43,478 nt of DNA from a virus: positions 1-43,478 of the IMG/VR virus record IMGVR_UViG_3300005577_000013. One strand, 5' to 3'. The position numbers and the translations under genes are program-made. Below the pieces are notes generated by a model. That model was not told the DNA's origin. It did no database searches and saw only the letters and a program-made list of their open reading frames with translations. This document shows positions 6,049-13,719 of this stretch, one piece after another; position 1 is the first letter of the stretch, and every line of letters begins with the position of its first letter.

Positions 6049-6768
6049 TCAGAACTTGCAGGGGCCGCCCTTGCCCTTGCTGAACGGGCACCAAGTGCAG
6101 GCCTTGCCCGGCTTCTCCTTGAACGTGCGGTCCTTCAGCAGCAAGGAGACGTTCTTCTCCCACAGCTTCTTGAGCGCGGGGATGTCCTTGCGCGTGTAGA
6201 CCTTCGGCACATCCGGCCGCTGCACGCCTTGGTCCAGGTACCACAGCTGCACCTCGACCTCGTCAACGTCCGGGAACAGCAACAGGCCGCTCAGGGCGTA
6301 GAGGGACAGCTGCTCGAGGTGGTCGTCGTTGAGCTTGCCGGTCTTGTAGTCGATCACGACCAGGCGCGTGCCGTCGGGCGATTCCACCGAATGCATGTAC
6401 CACGCGTCGATGATCTGGCGGCACCAGGCGGCCTTATCGAACCAGTCGACCTTGTTCCAGTTCTTGTCAAAGGCCACCTGCTGTTCGCAAGCCAGCGTGG
6501 CCCGGTGCTTTTGCAGGACGCGGAACTCCTCTTCGAAGGTGGCCAGCTCCGCCGGGCACTTGGTCTTGGCGGTCTTCTGAGCGAACGTCTGGCACATCTC
6601 GTGGATGGCCGAGCCGCGGATCAGTGCCGGCGACGTGGTCTTCTCGGCGATCTTCTTGATGTGCTTGTAGAAGGCCTGCTTGGGGCACTTGCGGTAGTCG
6701 TTCAGCCGGGAGAAGCTCCAGGCCAGGAAGTGAGTCGGGCCTGCGACGGCCTTGGGTGCGACGGGCAT
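6049..6768 (-). CDS. Cas4/RecB-like PD-(D/E)XK exonuclease with Fe-S-type cysteines (239 aa)
   Basis: A phage recombination nuclease of the RecB/Cas4/AddB C-terminal type. Visible: Ser-rich start and SRLNDYRKCPKQAFY (C28), IRGSAIHEM (H56), VVIDYKTGK (D140, K142), a following LEQLSLYAL helix (Q153, Y157), and a C-terminal C224-x2-C227-x9-C237. C28 with the three late cysteines matches the four that hold a 4Fe-4S cluster in Cas4 and AddB. The ATG at 6768 lies between small genes. It probably resects DNA ends with the phage helicase. There is no sign of cas1 or a CRISPR array, so an adaptation role is not supported. Confidence 0.88.
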   Translation of the reverse strand: MPVAPKAVAGPTHFLAWSFSRLNDYRKCPKQAFYKHIKKIAEKTTSPALIRGSAIHEMCQTFAQKTAKTKCPAELATFEEEFRVLQKHRATLACEQQVAFDKNWNKVDWFDKAAWCRQIIDAWYMHSVESPDGTRLVVIDYKTGKLNDDHLEQLSLYALSGLLLFPDVDEVEVQLWYLDQGVQRPDVPKVYTRKDIPALKKLWEKNVSLLLKDRTFKEKPGKACTWCPFSKGKGGPCKF

Positions 6769-6769
6769 G

Positions 6770-6988
6770 TCAATTCCTTTTGATGTCAGGGAGAGCGCTC
6801 ACGTAGGAAGCCTTAGTACTCCACAGAGCCCCACAGGCGAGGCACTTGCACAGGCTGTAATCGGAGTACTCGCCGCCACAATGCCTCAGCTTGGAGAAGG
6901 TAGAGTAATGCCGATTGCGTCGCAGCACCACCCATTTACGGGCGGACAACGTCACCTTCCGTTCGGGACATTGGCAGGCGGTGCTCAT
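6770..6988 (-). CDS. Small zinc-ribbon-like protein (72 aa)
   Basis: The start is the ATG at 6988, overlapping the DNA polymerase stop as ATGA. Any longer frame lies within the polymerase. Six cysteines occur as C5-x-C7, C37 and C47-x-C49-x2-C52 (LCKCLACGALW), spacing that suits one zinc site. The rest is basic (KWVVLRRNRHYSTFSKLRHCGG). Small Zn proteins translated directly after phage polymerases are often nucleic-acid binding or host-takeover factors. The role here is unknown. Confidence 0.75.
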   Translation of the reverse strand: MSTACQCPERKVTLSARKWVVLRRNRHYSTFSKLRHCGGEYSDYSLCKCLACGALWSTKASYVSALPDIKRN

Positions 6989-8949
6989 GCTGCGCTCCTG
7001 TAGAGAGACTTGTTGGCGGAGTACCGCGGCTCCTCGAACTTCTTCAGCCGGCCCCATGCGTCGCCCATCGAGGCCTCGCTGAGCATCGGCACATCGAACT
7101 CGATGGAGGCCATGACATCGCGGAGCAGCAGGAGCTCGTTCTTCATGGCCTTAGTCGGCGCGGAGATGTTGATCTCGTCGTGGACCGTGACGCGGAAGCG
7201 GCCGTGCTTCTTGGCCTCGTGATAGCGGATGATGGCCTCCTTCGTGCAGTCGGCCGACGAGCCCTGGACCAGGTAGTTGATGAGCTTGTATTCGAACGAC
7301 TGGACGCGGCCGTATTCGCTGGAGTACTTCGGCGGCTCAACGTAGTACTGCCTACCGCCCCAGGTGCGCATCGCCTCGCCGGACTTGCCAATCGCGGTCA
7401 GGTCATCGATGAGCGCCTTCAGGCCAGGGAACATGCCGAGGTAGGCCGCCTTGAGCCGCTTCGCCGTGGCGACGTCGACGCCCAGTCGTTCGGCCAGCGA
7501 GCCCAAGCCCATGCCGTAGATCAGCCCGAAGCCGATGGTCTTCATCTGGTCACGGTTGGTGTCGATGCCCTCGTTCAGCATCATCTTCGTGGCCGTGACA
7601 TGCACGTCCATGTACGGGTCTTCACGGTACTGCTCCAGCAGCTCGCCGTCCTCGAAGTGGCCGAGGACACGAAGCTCCTGCTGCGAGTAGTCCCGCTTTC
7701 CCCACACGTGACCCTTGTCGGGTAGCGTGTAGTTCCGCACCACCGGTAGCTCTGGCAAGCCGGCATAGGCCGGGTGCTCGTACTTGCCGGCCTTCTCCAT
7801 GAAGGGCTTGGGCACGTTCATGAACCGTGACGCCGACAGCCGTCCCGTCCGCGCGCCGGCGCCCTGCTGCCGCACCTGGTTCCACGAAGGGTGCACCCGC
7901 GCCTGGCCGGTCTTGAGCGCAAACTCCTCCGACTCTTTGAGCCAGGGCAGCAGGAAGGTGTTCTTGGCGGTGGCCAGCTTCGACCGGTACTGCAGCACGC
8001 CGAGCACCTTCTTGTCCTTCACGGCGCCGATGATGGAGTCCTTGGCCGTGGAGCGCTTACCGGTGGGCGTTAGCATGAAACCGTCGGGGTCGGCCTTCTT
8101 CGCCTTGATCAGGGCGTTCGCCAGTTCCTCGTCGGAGTCCACGTTCAGGGTCTTGGCCTTCAGCATGCGGCGCAGCCAGTCGTCGGCCTGGTCCATCGCG
8201 CCGCCGGAGAACATTGACGGTTCCCCGAACTTCTCCGCGTCGCTGTAGGCGCCGTATTTCTTGGCGTCGGCCCGCAGCAAGGCGAGGTCGGTGGCGATGC
8301 CCTCCTTCTCATTCTCCATCAGCACCGGCAGCAGCCGCTGTTCACGCTGGTAGGCCTTCAGCATGCCTCGCTCCACCACCTCGGGATAGCAGTGGAGGAA
8401 CAGCTTCTTGGTACGCAGCGTGTCGCCGTTGGCGTACTTGCCGACCATCTTGCCCGGCGCCAGGTGGATGAACTCGCCGGCGTTCTTGCGGGTCTTGGGC
8501 ATCAGCTTCTGCGCGATGGCCCACTCGCGGATGGCGTCTTGCTCCTCGGGCTGCATGCCCAGCAAGTCCTCGGCCGCGCCCTTCAGGTCGAGCCGGTTGC
8601 TGTACGGGTCCACCAGGAAGAGCAGGTACATGGTCTCATGCACACGCTCCCAGGGGAGCATCGGCAGGCCGCACCGCTCGACCGCGACTCGCACGTCGAA
8701 CTTGGCATGGTGGCAAAGGATCGGCAGGCCGCCGGACCACACCTGCTTCAGGGCCCGGATGCCGTCCTCCCTGGTGCAGTTGTTCTCGCTCGGGTGGCCC
8801 CAGGCGTAATACTTGCCGCCGCGTTCCCCAGGGAGCATGATGGACACGCCGACCGGCTCCGGCGGATACGACGGTCCGTTCTCGATGGGCTTCGTCTCGA
8901 AGTCCACCACGGCCACGTCGGGGACCTTAACCTTTGACGATCGGGGCAT
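6985..8949 (-). CDS. Family A DNA polymerase with 3'-5' exonuclease (654 aa)
   Basis: The replicative polymerase. Exonuclease domain: Exo I VVDFETKP (D16, E18), Exo II CHHAKFD (D85) and Exo III YANGD (Y172, D176). Polymerase domain: motif A KRDYSQQELR (D420), motif B RDQMKTIGFGLIYG (R466, K470, F474, Y478), and motif C VTVHDEI (H590, D591, E592). All catalytic residues for proofreading and synthesis are present. There is no 5'-3' exonuclease domain, as usual for phage enzymes. Motif A has Gln where DYSQIELR is common. The ATG at 8949 has GGAG 7 bases upstream and overlaps the preceding gene by 23 bp. An in-frame ATG at 9000 lacks support. Confidence 0.97.
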   Translation of the reverse strand: MPRSSKVKVPDVAVVDFETKPIENGPSYPPEPVGVSIMLPGERGGKYYAWGHPSENNCTREDGIRALKQVWSGGLPILCHHAKFDVRVAVERCGLPMLPWERVHETMYLLFLVDPYSNRLDLKGAAEDLLGMQPEEQDAIREWAIAQKLMPKTRKNAGEFIHLAPGKMVGKYANGDTLRTKKLFLHCYPEVVERGMLKAYQREQRLLPVLMENEKEGIATDLALLRADAKKYGAYSDAEKFGEPSMFSGGAMDQADDWLRRMLKAKTLNVDSDEELANALIKAKKADPDGFMLTPTGKRSTAKDSIIGAVKDKKVLGVLQYRSKLATAKNTFLLPWLKESEEFALKTGQARVHPSWNQVRQQGAGARTGRLSASRFMNVPKPFMEKAGKYEHPAYAGLPELPVVRNYTLPDKGHVWGKRDYSQQELRVLGHFEDGELLEQYREDPYMDVHVTATKMMLNEGIDTNRDQMKTIGFGLIYGMGLGSLAERLGVDVATAKRLKAAYLGMFPGLKALIDDLTAIGKSGEAMRTWGGRQYYVEPPKYSSEYGRVQSFEYKLINYLVQGSSADCTKEAIIRYHEAKKHGRFRVTVHDEINISAPTKAMKNELLLLRDVMASIEFDVPMLSEASMGDAWGRLKKFEEPRYSANKSLYRSAA

Positions 8950-9199
8950 GACGCGACTCCACTGAGAGGCCGAGCGGCGGGTGGGTATGGCCCCACACAA
9001 ACAGCATGATCGGCTTGCCGGCCAGGATGCTGGCGATTTCCTCTTGGTCAGGCTGCCAGAAGGTCACCAGCCCTGGCTCGGGCCGGCCCTCGTCGCCAAA
9101 GTCCGTGCGGGTGATGAACAGCGGCGTGCACTCCTCGTGAGGCACGCCCGGCGGCGCCGGCAGGACGTCGTTGTTTGAGATGTGCTGGATGTTCTTCAT
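8927..9199 (-). CDS. Conserved small phage protein, HPPL motif (90 aa)
   Basis: Starts at the ATG at 9199, overlapping the upstream stop as ATGA. The pattern FWQPDQEEIASILAGKPIMLFVWGHTHPPLGLSVE resembles a small protein found in many phages next to replication genes (typically FWxPTPEELxxLNAGxxVxLxVxGxxHPPV). Its function is not known to me. It ends 23 bp inside the DNA polymerase gene, suggesting translational coupling to it. Confidence 0.78.
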   Translation of the reverse strand: MKNIQHISNNDVLPAPPGVPHEECTPLFITRTDFGDEGRPEPGLVTFWQPDQEEIASILAGKPIMLFVWGHTHPPLGLSVESRHAPIVKG

Positions 9200-9426
9200 A
9201 CCGCCGCTCCCTTGAGCAGCTCGGCCCGTTCGCGCTGGGCGCGCATCTTGTTGTACCTGGCATGGATGCGCAGCAGGTACTGGACCCGGCGCTTGCCGCC
9301 GCGCTCGAGGTTGAGCAGTGCCTGGGCGATGTCCTCCGGTGCGCCGCGAAGGAACTCGTTCAGTGTCGCCCAGCTCTCGAGGGCATCGGCGCAAGCCGCG
9401 TACTGGTCGGACTGTTTCTTGGCCAT
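9196..9426 (-). CDS. Small helical phage protein (76 aa)
   Basis: A highly charged, all-helical protein: an N-terminal acidic helix (YAACADALESWATLNEFLR) and a basic helix (KRRVQYLLRIHARYNKMRAQRERAELL). No known domain is recognised. The ATG at 9426 has a perfect GGAGG. It heads the polymerase cluster (this gene, the 90-aa gene, polymerase, Zn-ribbon protein), each coupled to the next by overlap. A polymerase accessory role is possible but purely contextual. Confidence 0.75.
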   Translation of the reverse strand: MAKKQSDQYAACADALESWATLNEFLRGAPEDIAQALLNLERGGKRRVQYLLRIHARYNKMRAQRERAELLKGAAV

Positions 9427-9478
9427 GCGGCCTCCTTGTGTATGTGCCGGTTACGCCGTCCGGCGGCCTTCAGCGGGC

Positions 9479-9507
9479 CCGTGCAGCCGAGGAGGGAAGC
9501 TGCACGG
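9479..9507 (-). terminator. Perfect 9-bp hairpin without U-tract in a 124-bp gap
   Basis: CCGTGCAGC (9507-9499 in leftward sense) pairs with GCTGCACGG (9487-9479) around an 11-base loop rich in C and T. No T run follows in the leftward direction, so this is at best a weak or factor-dependent terminator, or an mRNA-stabilising end for the SSB-like gene. I see no promoter or small gene in the rest of 9427-9550. Confidence 0.4.
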
Positions 9508-9550
9508 TCTGACGCCCTGGTCTAGGCCCGATTCGGCTGGGAGGCCGGGA

Positions 9551-10411
9551 TCAGTACTTCCGCGCGGCGGGCTTCACGGCCTTCTTGGCCGGCGCCGCCT
9601 TGATCGGGATGGTACGGCCCTTGCCACGGGCGGGCGGGGCGTCGTCGAACACCGGGTAGGCCTCGCGCGGCTTGCGCTCTTCCTTGTCCGACAGGTCGAT
9701 CAGTGCACCGAAGACGGCGTTCTTCTCGACCTCTTCCTTGGCGACGAAGTCGATCGTGTAGGTCTCGCCGCTGGGCGTCACGGAGATGGTGGTGACGTAT
9801 TCGATGAAGTGCTTGTCGCCCAGGTCGTTGACGTAGCCCTTCCAGCTCTTGCCGGAGGTGACCGGCAGCTTCGCGTAGATCACCTCGGCCTTGGCCAGCG
9901 TCTCCTCGGACTCGAGGGCGTCGGCCGCGACGAAGGCCAGCGACACGACGTTCTTGCACGCCTTGCCGCGGCCGGTGTCCGCGCTGCCCCACTCGTTGTG
10001 CGGGCAGTCGGCGCAGCGACCGGTCTCGGACTGCACGTCGCCCTCACGGCCCTTGAAGTGGGCCCGGACGTCCGGGCCCATGTTTTCGTCGTCGCCATCC
10101 GGGCTGCCAAACGCATAGCACTTCGGGCTGGCCGGGTTGTTGGGGTCGTAGCGGCCCGAGAAGTAGTTGTTCTCGTTCGTGGCCATCAGCACCACGATGT
10201 CCAGCTCGCCGCCGGGGATCACGCCGCCCTGGTAGGTCAGCTTGCCGCCCTTGAAGGACAGCGTGTTCTTCGACCCGCCGCCGATCGCCGCGGCGACCTT
10301 CTTAGCGGCAGTGGCCTTGGCGGCCAGCTTCTCGTCCCACTTCACCAGGGCGGTCCCGGTGGTCTTCTTCGCCGGTGCGGGCGCAGCGGCTTTGGCAGTC
10401 TTCGTGGCCAT
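9551..10411 (-). CDS. Conserved phage protein with CxxC...GKACKN motif, candidate single-stranded DNA-binding protein (286 aa)
   Basis: After an Ala/Lys-rich N-terminus the protein has a GGELDIVVLMATNENNYFSGRYDP strand region, then CADCPHNEWGSADTGRGKACKN (about residues 133-154). This Cys motif occurs in a family of phage proteins found beside replication genes and sometimes labelled ssDNA-binding. Beta-rich sequence follows (GYVNDLGDKHFIEYVTTISVTPSGETYTIDFVAK), with a Pro/Lys-rich tail. The beta-rich core and basic termini suit an SSB-like role, but no OB-fold signature is decisive. It lies downstream of the 193-aa protein with which such genes often pair. Confidence 0.6.
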   Translation of the reverse strand: MATKTAKAAAPAPAKKTTGTALVKWDEKLAAKATAAKKVAAAIGGGSKNTLSFKGGKLTYQGGVIPGGELDIVVLMATNENNYFSGRYDPNNPASPKCYAFGSPDGDDENMGPDVRAHFKGREGDVQSETGRCADCPHNEWGSADTGRGKACKNVVSLAFVAADALESEETLAKAEVIYAKLPVTSGKSWKGYVNDLGDKHFIEYVTTISVTPSGETYTIDFVAKEEVEKNAVFGALIDLSDKEERKPREAYPVFDDAPPARGKGRTIPIKAAPAKKAVKPAARKY

Positions 10412-10444
10412 GGCGTTCCTTCTGAGTTTCGTTCGGTATTGGGT

Positions 10445-10621
10445 TTACTTGCAGGCCGCGGAGGACGCGGCGCAAGCGGTGACAGGCGTGCCGACGTGCT
10501 CGTCTTCGCCGTCGTCTCCCCCGCCTCCGCATCCGGCGAGCAGGCCCGCCAGGCAGAAGGCAAAGATGACGCAGAGCGCGATCCGCACGAGCCAGAGGCC
10601 CTTGGAGTTTCCGTCGTTCAT
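10445..10621 (-). CDS. Small phage lipoprotein (58 aa)
   Basis: The ATG at 10621 has GGAG 6 bases upstream; the frame ends in TAA at 10445. The protein begins MNDGNSKGLWLVRIALCVIF and continues AFCLAGLLAGCGGGG. That is a short positive n-region, a hydrophobic core and an LLAGC lipobox with C31 as the lipidated residue. The mature part is only 28 residues (Gly, Asp/Glu, then VTACAASSAACK with two more Cys). The D-rich sequence after the Cys favours outer-membrane sorting poorly; location is not predictable. Phage lipoproteins of this size include superinfection-exclusion proteins and spanin o-subunits, but this one lies in the early leftward operon between DNA-metabolism genes. Confidence 0.85.
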   Translation of the reverse strand: MNDGNSKGLWLVRIALCVIFAFCLAGLLAGCGGGGDDGEDEHVGTPVTACAASSAACK

Positions 10622-10662
10622 GTGTGTCTCCGGCTGTGTTGCCGAGGTGCCTGCTGGTCCGG

Positions 10663-11244
10663 TCAGAGCTTGTTGACGGACAGCGACTTGGTGTTGAACT
10701 TGCCGACGCCGGGCACGACCTTGCCGTCGTCCCAGAGCGTCTTGATGTGGTCGGTGTTCAGCGCACGGCCGAGGATGGCAAAGGCCTCGTCGGGATTGGC
10801 GCCCTTGACCTTCTTGAGCCGGGCGTACTCGGCGACCACGTGGGCGTAGATCTTGGTCCAGTCGTCGGCCTGCGGCGCGACGCCCTTCTTGATCGACACG
10901 CGGACCAGCTTGCCGGAGACGCCGGTGGCGTCGGACGCAGGGAGCTGCTCGATGAGGTGTTCGCGGAGGATGGCTTCGTCGGCCTTGAAGCCTTCGACCT
11001 TATCCTTGATGGACCGCTCCACGTCAAGGCGAGACTCGCGGGTGGTGAAGTAGAGGTCGGCCGCGGCGGCGACGGTCTTCGGGATCTTGACCGGCTTGCG
11101 GGCAATCTTCCGATTCACAGCGGCCTTGCCAGAGGGCTTCTTGAGCAGAGCTTCGTCGACGACTCTCTCGAGCATCTTCGAGCCTGCTTTTGCAGCGGGG
11201 GAACGGGCGTACTTCTTTGCCGGGACGGCGGCTTTGGTGGCCAT
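10663..11244 (-). CDS. Conserved phage protein, Gam/Gp157-like pattern (193 aa)
   Basis: Residues 60-170 contain a long helix (TTRESRLDVERSIKDKVEGFKADEAILREHLIEQLP), then ATGVSGKLVRVSIKKGVAPQADDWTKIYAHV and a helical end. This helix-then-GKL(V/A)RV pattern recurs in phage proteins beside SSB-like and recombination genes. It resembles Gam/Gp157-type coiled-coil proteins, which bind DNA ends or recombinases, but I cannot assign it. The N-terminal 55 residues are Lys/Ala/Pro-rich. It is the first gene after the promoter at 11313-11349; the ATG at 11244 follows a leader of about 60 bases. Confidence 0.65.
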   Translation of the reverse strand: MATKAAVPAKKYARSPAAKAGSKMLERVVDEALLKKPSGKAAVNRKIARKPVKIPKTVAAAADLYFTTRESRLDVERSIKDKVEGFKADEAILREHLIEQLPASDATGVSGKLVRVSIKKGVAPQADDWTKIYAHVVAEYARLKKVKGANPDEAFAILGRALNTDHIKTLWDDGKVVPGVGKFNTKSLSVNKL

Positions 11245-11312
11245 GGGCCTTCTCCTGTTAGTTGCGATGCGCGAAGCTACGGGTGGCGCCGCCCGAAGGC
11301 AGCACGGTCGAG

Positions 11313-11349
11313 ATATTAGCCGACAGTTTCCGGCTTGTAACCCAGCTGG
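11313..11349 (-). promoter_or_regulatory. Promoter with CCAGCTGG against the -35
   Basis: In leftward sense: CCAGCTGG palindrome (11349-11342), -35 GTTACA (11341-11336), a 17-bp spacer, and -10 TAATAT (11318-11313). It lies immediately after the ligase stop and drives the 193-aa, lipoprotein and SSB-like genes, perhaps on into the polymerase cluster. The architecture is the same as at 15807-15843, 18290-18326 and, rightward, 18747-18783. Confidence 0.7.
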
Positions 11350-11350
11350 C

Positions 11351-12265
11351 TCAGACGTCGAGCCGGATGCACTTGAAGGTGGGGTGGCGGGGCAGCCGAT
11401 CGGTGCCGTAGGGCATGTACTTGTAGGTGATGATCTTCCCCACGATGTCGCGCGGCTCCTGCCAGTAGTGCGCGGCCTCCGCCGCCGTCATCGTGCCCGT
11501 GGCCACCCTGATCTCGGCACGGGTGGAGAGGTCCATGCACACCAGGGTGCCGACCGCGCCGCTGGGCATCAGACCCTCCTTCGAGGTGGAGCGCTTGATG
11601 CCGCCGTCGCCGCGACGCACGGCCTCGTTGCCGTTCACCGAACCCTGCACCAGGTCGACGACCACGGCCTCTGCATCGTCCCATCGCTTGCACTTGAAAA
11701 TGGACGCCTCCTTGAGCGTGGCCCGGCCGAACTTGTACGGCGCGCGCGGGTCGCGGAGCATCATCCCTTCGTATCCGCTGTTGATGCAGCACAGCTCGTA
11801 CTCGGCCGCGTCCTTGGCGCTTCGCAGAATGCTCTGCGGCAGCGGCACGACGCAGATGCGACGGAGCCCTTTAGTGAACTCGTGCACACGTCTGGCCGCG
11901 TTGCCGAAACGCTGCTCAAAGGGCAGGTCAGCGCGACTGTAGTCGTCAAAGACGTACCAAGTGAACTCGGGCGATCCCTCGCGCGCCATCACGGCCTTCG
12001 TGCGCTTCAGGACGTTCTCGCCATTGGGCAGGCCCACCACGATCTCGCCGTCCAGGCCGTCCAGCCACCGGCCGGTCATCACCTTGTTCAGGTTGACGTT
12101 CGGGAACGGGCTCATGGTAGAGGTCCAGATCCTGCCGGCGTGGCCCATGCACCGCTGGCCGTCGATCTTTGGGCTGCCGAGCAGCGGGTAGTGCAGCGCC
12201 TCGAAGTCGGACACGGACTCGGTCGGTGCCTTCATCGGACGGATGACTTGGGTTGCAACGGTCAT
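11351..12265 (-). CDS. ATP-dependent DNA ligase (304 aa)
   Basis: Seals nicks during replication and recombination through a Lys-AMP intermediate. Motif I is SPKIDGQR (K33, D35, G36), motif III LDGEIVVG (E73), motif IIIa TWYVFDDY, motif IV YEGMMLRDP (E165, G166) and motif V FKCKRW (K190, K192). A C-terminal OB-fold domain with a C-terminal GKIITYKYMPYGT...PTFKCIRLDV follows. The size is typical of compact phage ligases. The ATG at 12265 overlaps the previous stop as ATGA and has GGAG 6 bases upstream. The longer open frame overlaps that gene and is not used. Confidence 0.95.
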   Translation of the reverse strand: MTVATQVIRPMKAPTESVSDFEALHYPLLGSPKIDGQRCMGHAGRIWTSTMSPFPNVNLNKVMTGRWLDGLDGEIVVGLPNGENVLKRTKAVMAREGSPEFTWYVFDDYSRADLPFEQRFGNAARRVHEFTKGLRRICVVPLPQSILRSAKDAAEYELCCINSGYEGMMLRDPRAPYKFGRATLKEASIFKCKRWDDAEAVVVDLVQGSVNGNEAVRRGDGGIKRSTSKEGLMPSGAVGTLVCMDLSTRAEIRVATGTMTAAEAAHYWQEPRDIVGKIITYKYMPYGTDRLPRHPTFKCIRLDV

Positions 12266-12567
12266 GATGCGCTCCATGGCCGCACCGTGTGGTGGACCTG
12301 AGGGTAGCGGGCTGCAGACCAAGTCTGCAGGATCGGCGATGGCCAGTTGCTGCAGAGGGCCGCGGCAGCGACGTGCGTGAGGGTCGGTACGTGCTCCTCG
12401 AGGATGCGGCACTGCTGACGCTCGGCTTCTGTCATGACGGGCGGCACCGGCACGACGTAGGCTTGCATCAGGTTGACAAAGTCAGGCGCATTGTCAAGCC
12501 CGTTTTCTTTGGCCAGCCTCAGCATGGTCATAAAGCCGTGCGGCGGGTGAAGGTTGTCTGCTCTCAT
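12262..12567 (-). CDS. Hypothetical protein (101 aa)
   Basis: Unrecognised. The ATG at 12567 overlaps the upstream stop and its own stop overlaps the ligase start, both as ATGA. The protein is helical with a Pro/Val segment in the middle (AYVVPVPPVMTEAERQQCRILEEHV) and His/Trp-rich end. No catalytic motif is visible. Coupling suggests it is made in step with the ligase. Confidence 0.7.
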   Translation of the reverse strand: MRADNLHPPHGFMTMLRLAKENGLDNAPDFVNLMQAYVVPVPPVMTEAERQQCRILEEHVPTLTHVAAAALCSNWPSPILQTWSAARYPQVHHTVRPWSAS

Positions 12568-12782
12568 GGTTGAGCTCCTCGCAGCCTCTCGGCCACATAG
12601 TCCACCTGGTCTGCGTGGGCGCACGTCACCGCTGCCCACTTCTCAAGACGCTCCGAGGTGGCCGGCGTCGTCTCGATCTCCGTCGCCAAGAGGTTCAGAG
12701 CCGTGGCCTGCGCCCGCAGCGACCTGACCGCCTGTGCAGCCCTCTCGTCCAGCGCCTTGATGGCGCCATCGATGTTGGCCAC
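12564..12782 (-). CDS. Small helical hypothetical protein (72 aa)
   Basis: Starts with GTG at 12782, GGAGG 5 bases upstream, just after the exonuclease stop (one base between). Almost entirely helical with heptad-like spacing (IDGAIKALDERAAQAVRSLRAQATALNLLATEIE), so a small coiled-coil protein is likely. Function unknown. Confidence 0.7.
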   Translation of the reverse strand: MANIDGAIKALDERAAQAVRSLRAQATALNLLATEIETTPATSERLEKWAAVTCAHADQVDYVAERLRGAQP

Positions 12783-12783
12783 T

Positions 12784-13377
12784 TCAGCCTCCGCGGATGT
12801 GGCGGTAGATCGCCATCACGTGCTCGGCCTGGTTGCGGGCATCTTCGAGCGCGTTGTGCGCCGCGCCGGCCCGCATCGGCACCTTGGGCACCTTGGCGTT
12901 CAGCTTGCGGATGGTGCGCAGGCTGTGGTTGTTCCAGAACTTCCAGGGCAGCGTGCGGTTGGCCAGCCCGGCGGCGTGCTCGAGGATGACGAAGTCGAAC
13001 TCCGGCCCGTTGGACCAGACCTCGGTCTTGCCCTTCGTCGTGCTGTCCTCGCGGCTCACGACGAACTTGGAGAACTCGTCCAGCACCTTGCCGATGCCTT
13101 TGGACTTCTTCACGTTGCCTGAGTCCGACAGCACCTGGCGGGCCTCGGCCGACTGCTTGCCCCACCAGGCCACGGTGTCGGGGTCGGCGGTCAGGCCCAA
13201 GTCGAGCTGCGACCTCTGGCTGGCCACCATGTAGAACTCGTCGGTGATCTCGAGCTTCACGGTGTCGAAGATCACCGCCCCCACGCTGAGGACTACGCAC
13301 CCGGGCTTCGTGCCCAGGGTTTCCAGGTCGAACATGACCTCGTAGTTGGCGGAACGTGCGATCGGCGGCTTGGGCAT
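12784..13377 (-). CDS. DnaQ-like 3'-5' exonuclease, Rv2179c-like (197 aa)
   Basis: The first Exo motif is VMFDLETLG (D17, E19). Later come the AWWGKQSAEARQVL segment, EVWSNGPEFDFVILEHA (Exo II with its Asp), WNNHSLRTIRKL, and Exo III AHNALEDARNQAEH (His and Asp). The order and the WW-QS block match the Rv2179c-like 3'-5' exoribonuclease/DexA group of DEDDh nucleases found in many phages. Likely jobs are degrading host nucleic acid or trimming ends; RNA versus DNA preference is not evident. A hairpin terminator lies immediately upstream (13401-13431), though no promoter is obvious between it and this gene. Confidence 0.88.
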   Translation of the reverse strand: MPKPPIARSANYEVMFDLETLGTKPGCVVLSVGAVIFDTVKLEITDEFYMVASQRSQLDLGLTADPDTVAWWGKQSAEARQVLSDSGNVKKSKGIGKVLDEFSKFVVSREDSTTKGKTEVWSNGPEFDFVILEHAAGLANRTLPWKFWNNHSLRTIRKLNAKVPKVPMRAGAAHNALEDARNQAEHVMAIYRHIRGG

Positions 13378-13400
13378 GTCGCCCTCCTTCTGTATTGGAA

Positions 13401-13431
13401 ATGAAAAGGCCCGCGCCTGGTAGCGCGGGCC
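13401..13431 (-). terminator. Rho-independent terminator, leftward
   Basis: GGCCCGCGC (13408-13416) and GCGCGGGCC (13423-13431) form a perfect 9-bp stem with a 6-base loop. In leftward sense it is followed by TTTTCATTT. It ends the transcript carrying the 63-aa gene and the tRNA, at least partly, before the exonuclease-ligase genes. Confidence 0.8.
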
Positions 13432-13459
13432 GGCAGCGAAGTCCCTCGGGACGCGTCGG

Positions 13460-13651
13460 TCAGGCCGGCGCGGCGATGGCCTCGTTCACGGCACGCTTGA
13501 TGTCGTACTGCTGGCGCACCGCGATGCCTTCGGGCCAGGCCACGTTGGCCACGGCCTTCTTCACGCGGGCACGTTCCGTCTTCAGCGCGGCCGCGACCGC
13601 CTTGTCCACCTTCGCCTGGGTCTTGTCGACCGCTTCTTCCTTCTTCGCCAT
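13460..13651 (-). CDS. Small Lys/Ala-rich protein (63 aa)
   Basis: The ATG at 13651 (MAKKEEAVDKTQAKVDKAVAA) is preceded by GGAG. Longer in-frame sequence runs into the tRNA and is not coding. Helical and highly charged, with alternating Lys/Ala repeats like a short coiled coil, then YDIKRAVNEAIAAPA. Unknown function; the composition is reminiscent of small DNA-associated proteins. Confidence 0.7.
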   Translation of the reverse strand: MAKKEEAVDKTQAKVDKAVAAALKTERARVKKAVANVAWPEGIAVRQQYDIKRAVNEAIAAPA

Positions 13652-13719
13652 GGTGTGCTCCTTTGCATTGGCGGACCGTCCTTCGGCACCGTGCCGGGCG
13701 TTCGGTCTTGGCCCTATCT

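Noticed and set aside
6049-6768. Cas4 label for the PD-(D/E)XK nuclease as part of a CRISPR system
   Set aside because: No repeats-and-spacers array and no cas1/cas2 or effector is present; Cas4-like nucleases are common in phages.
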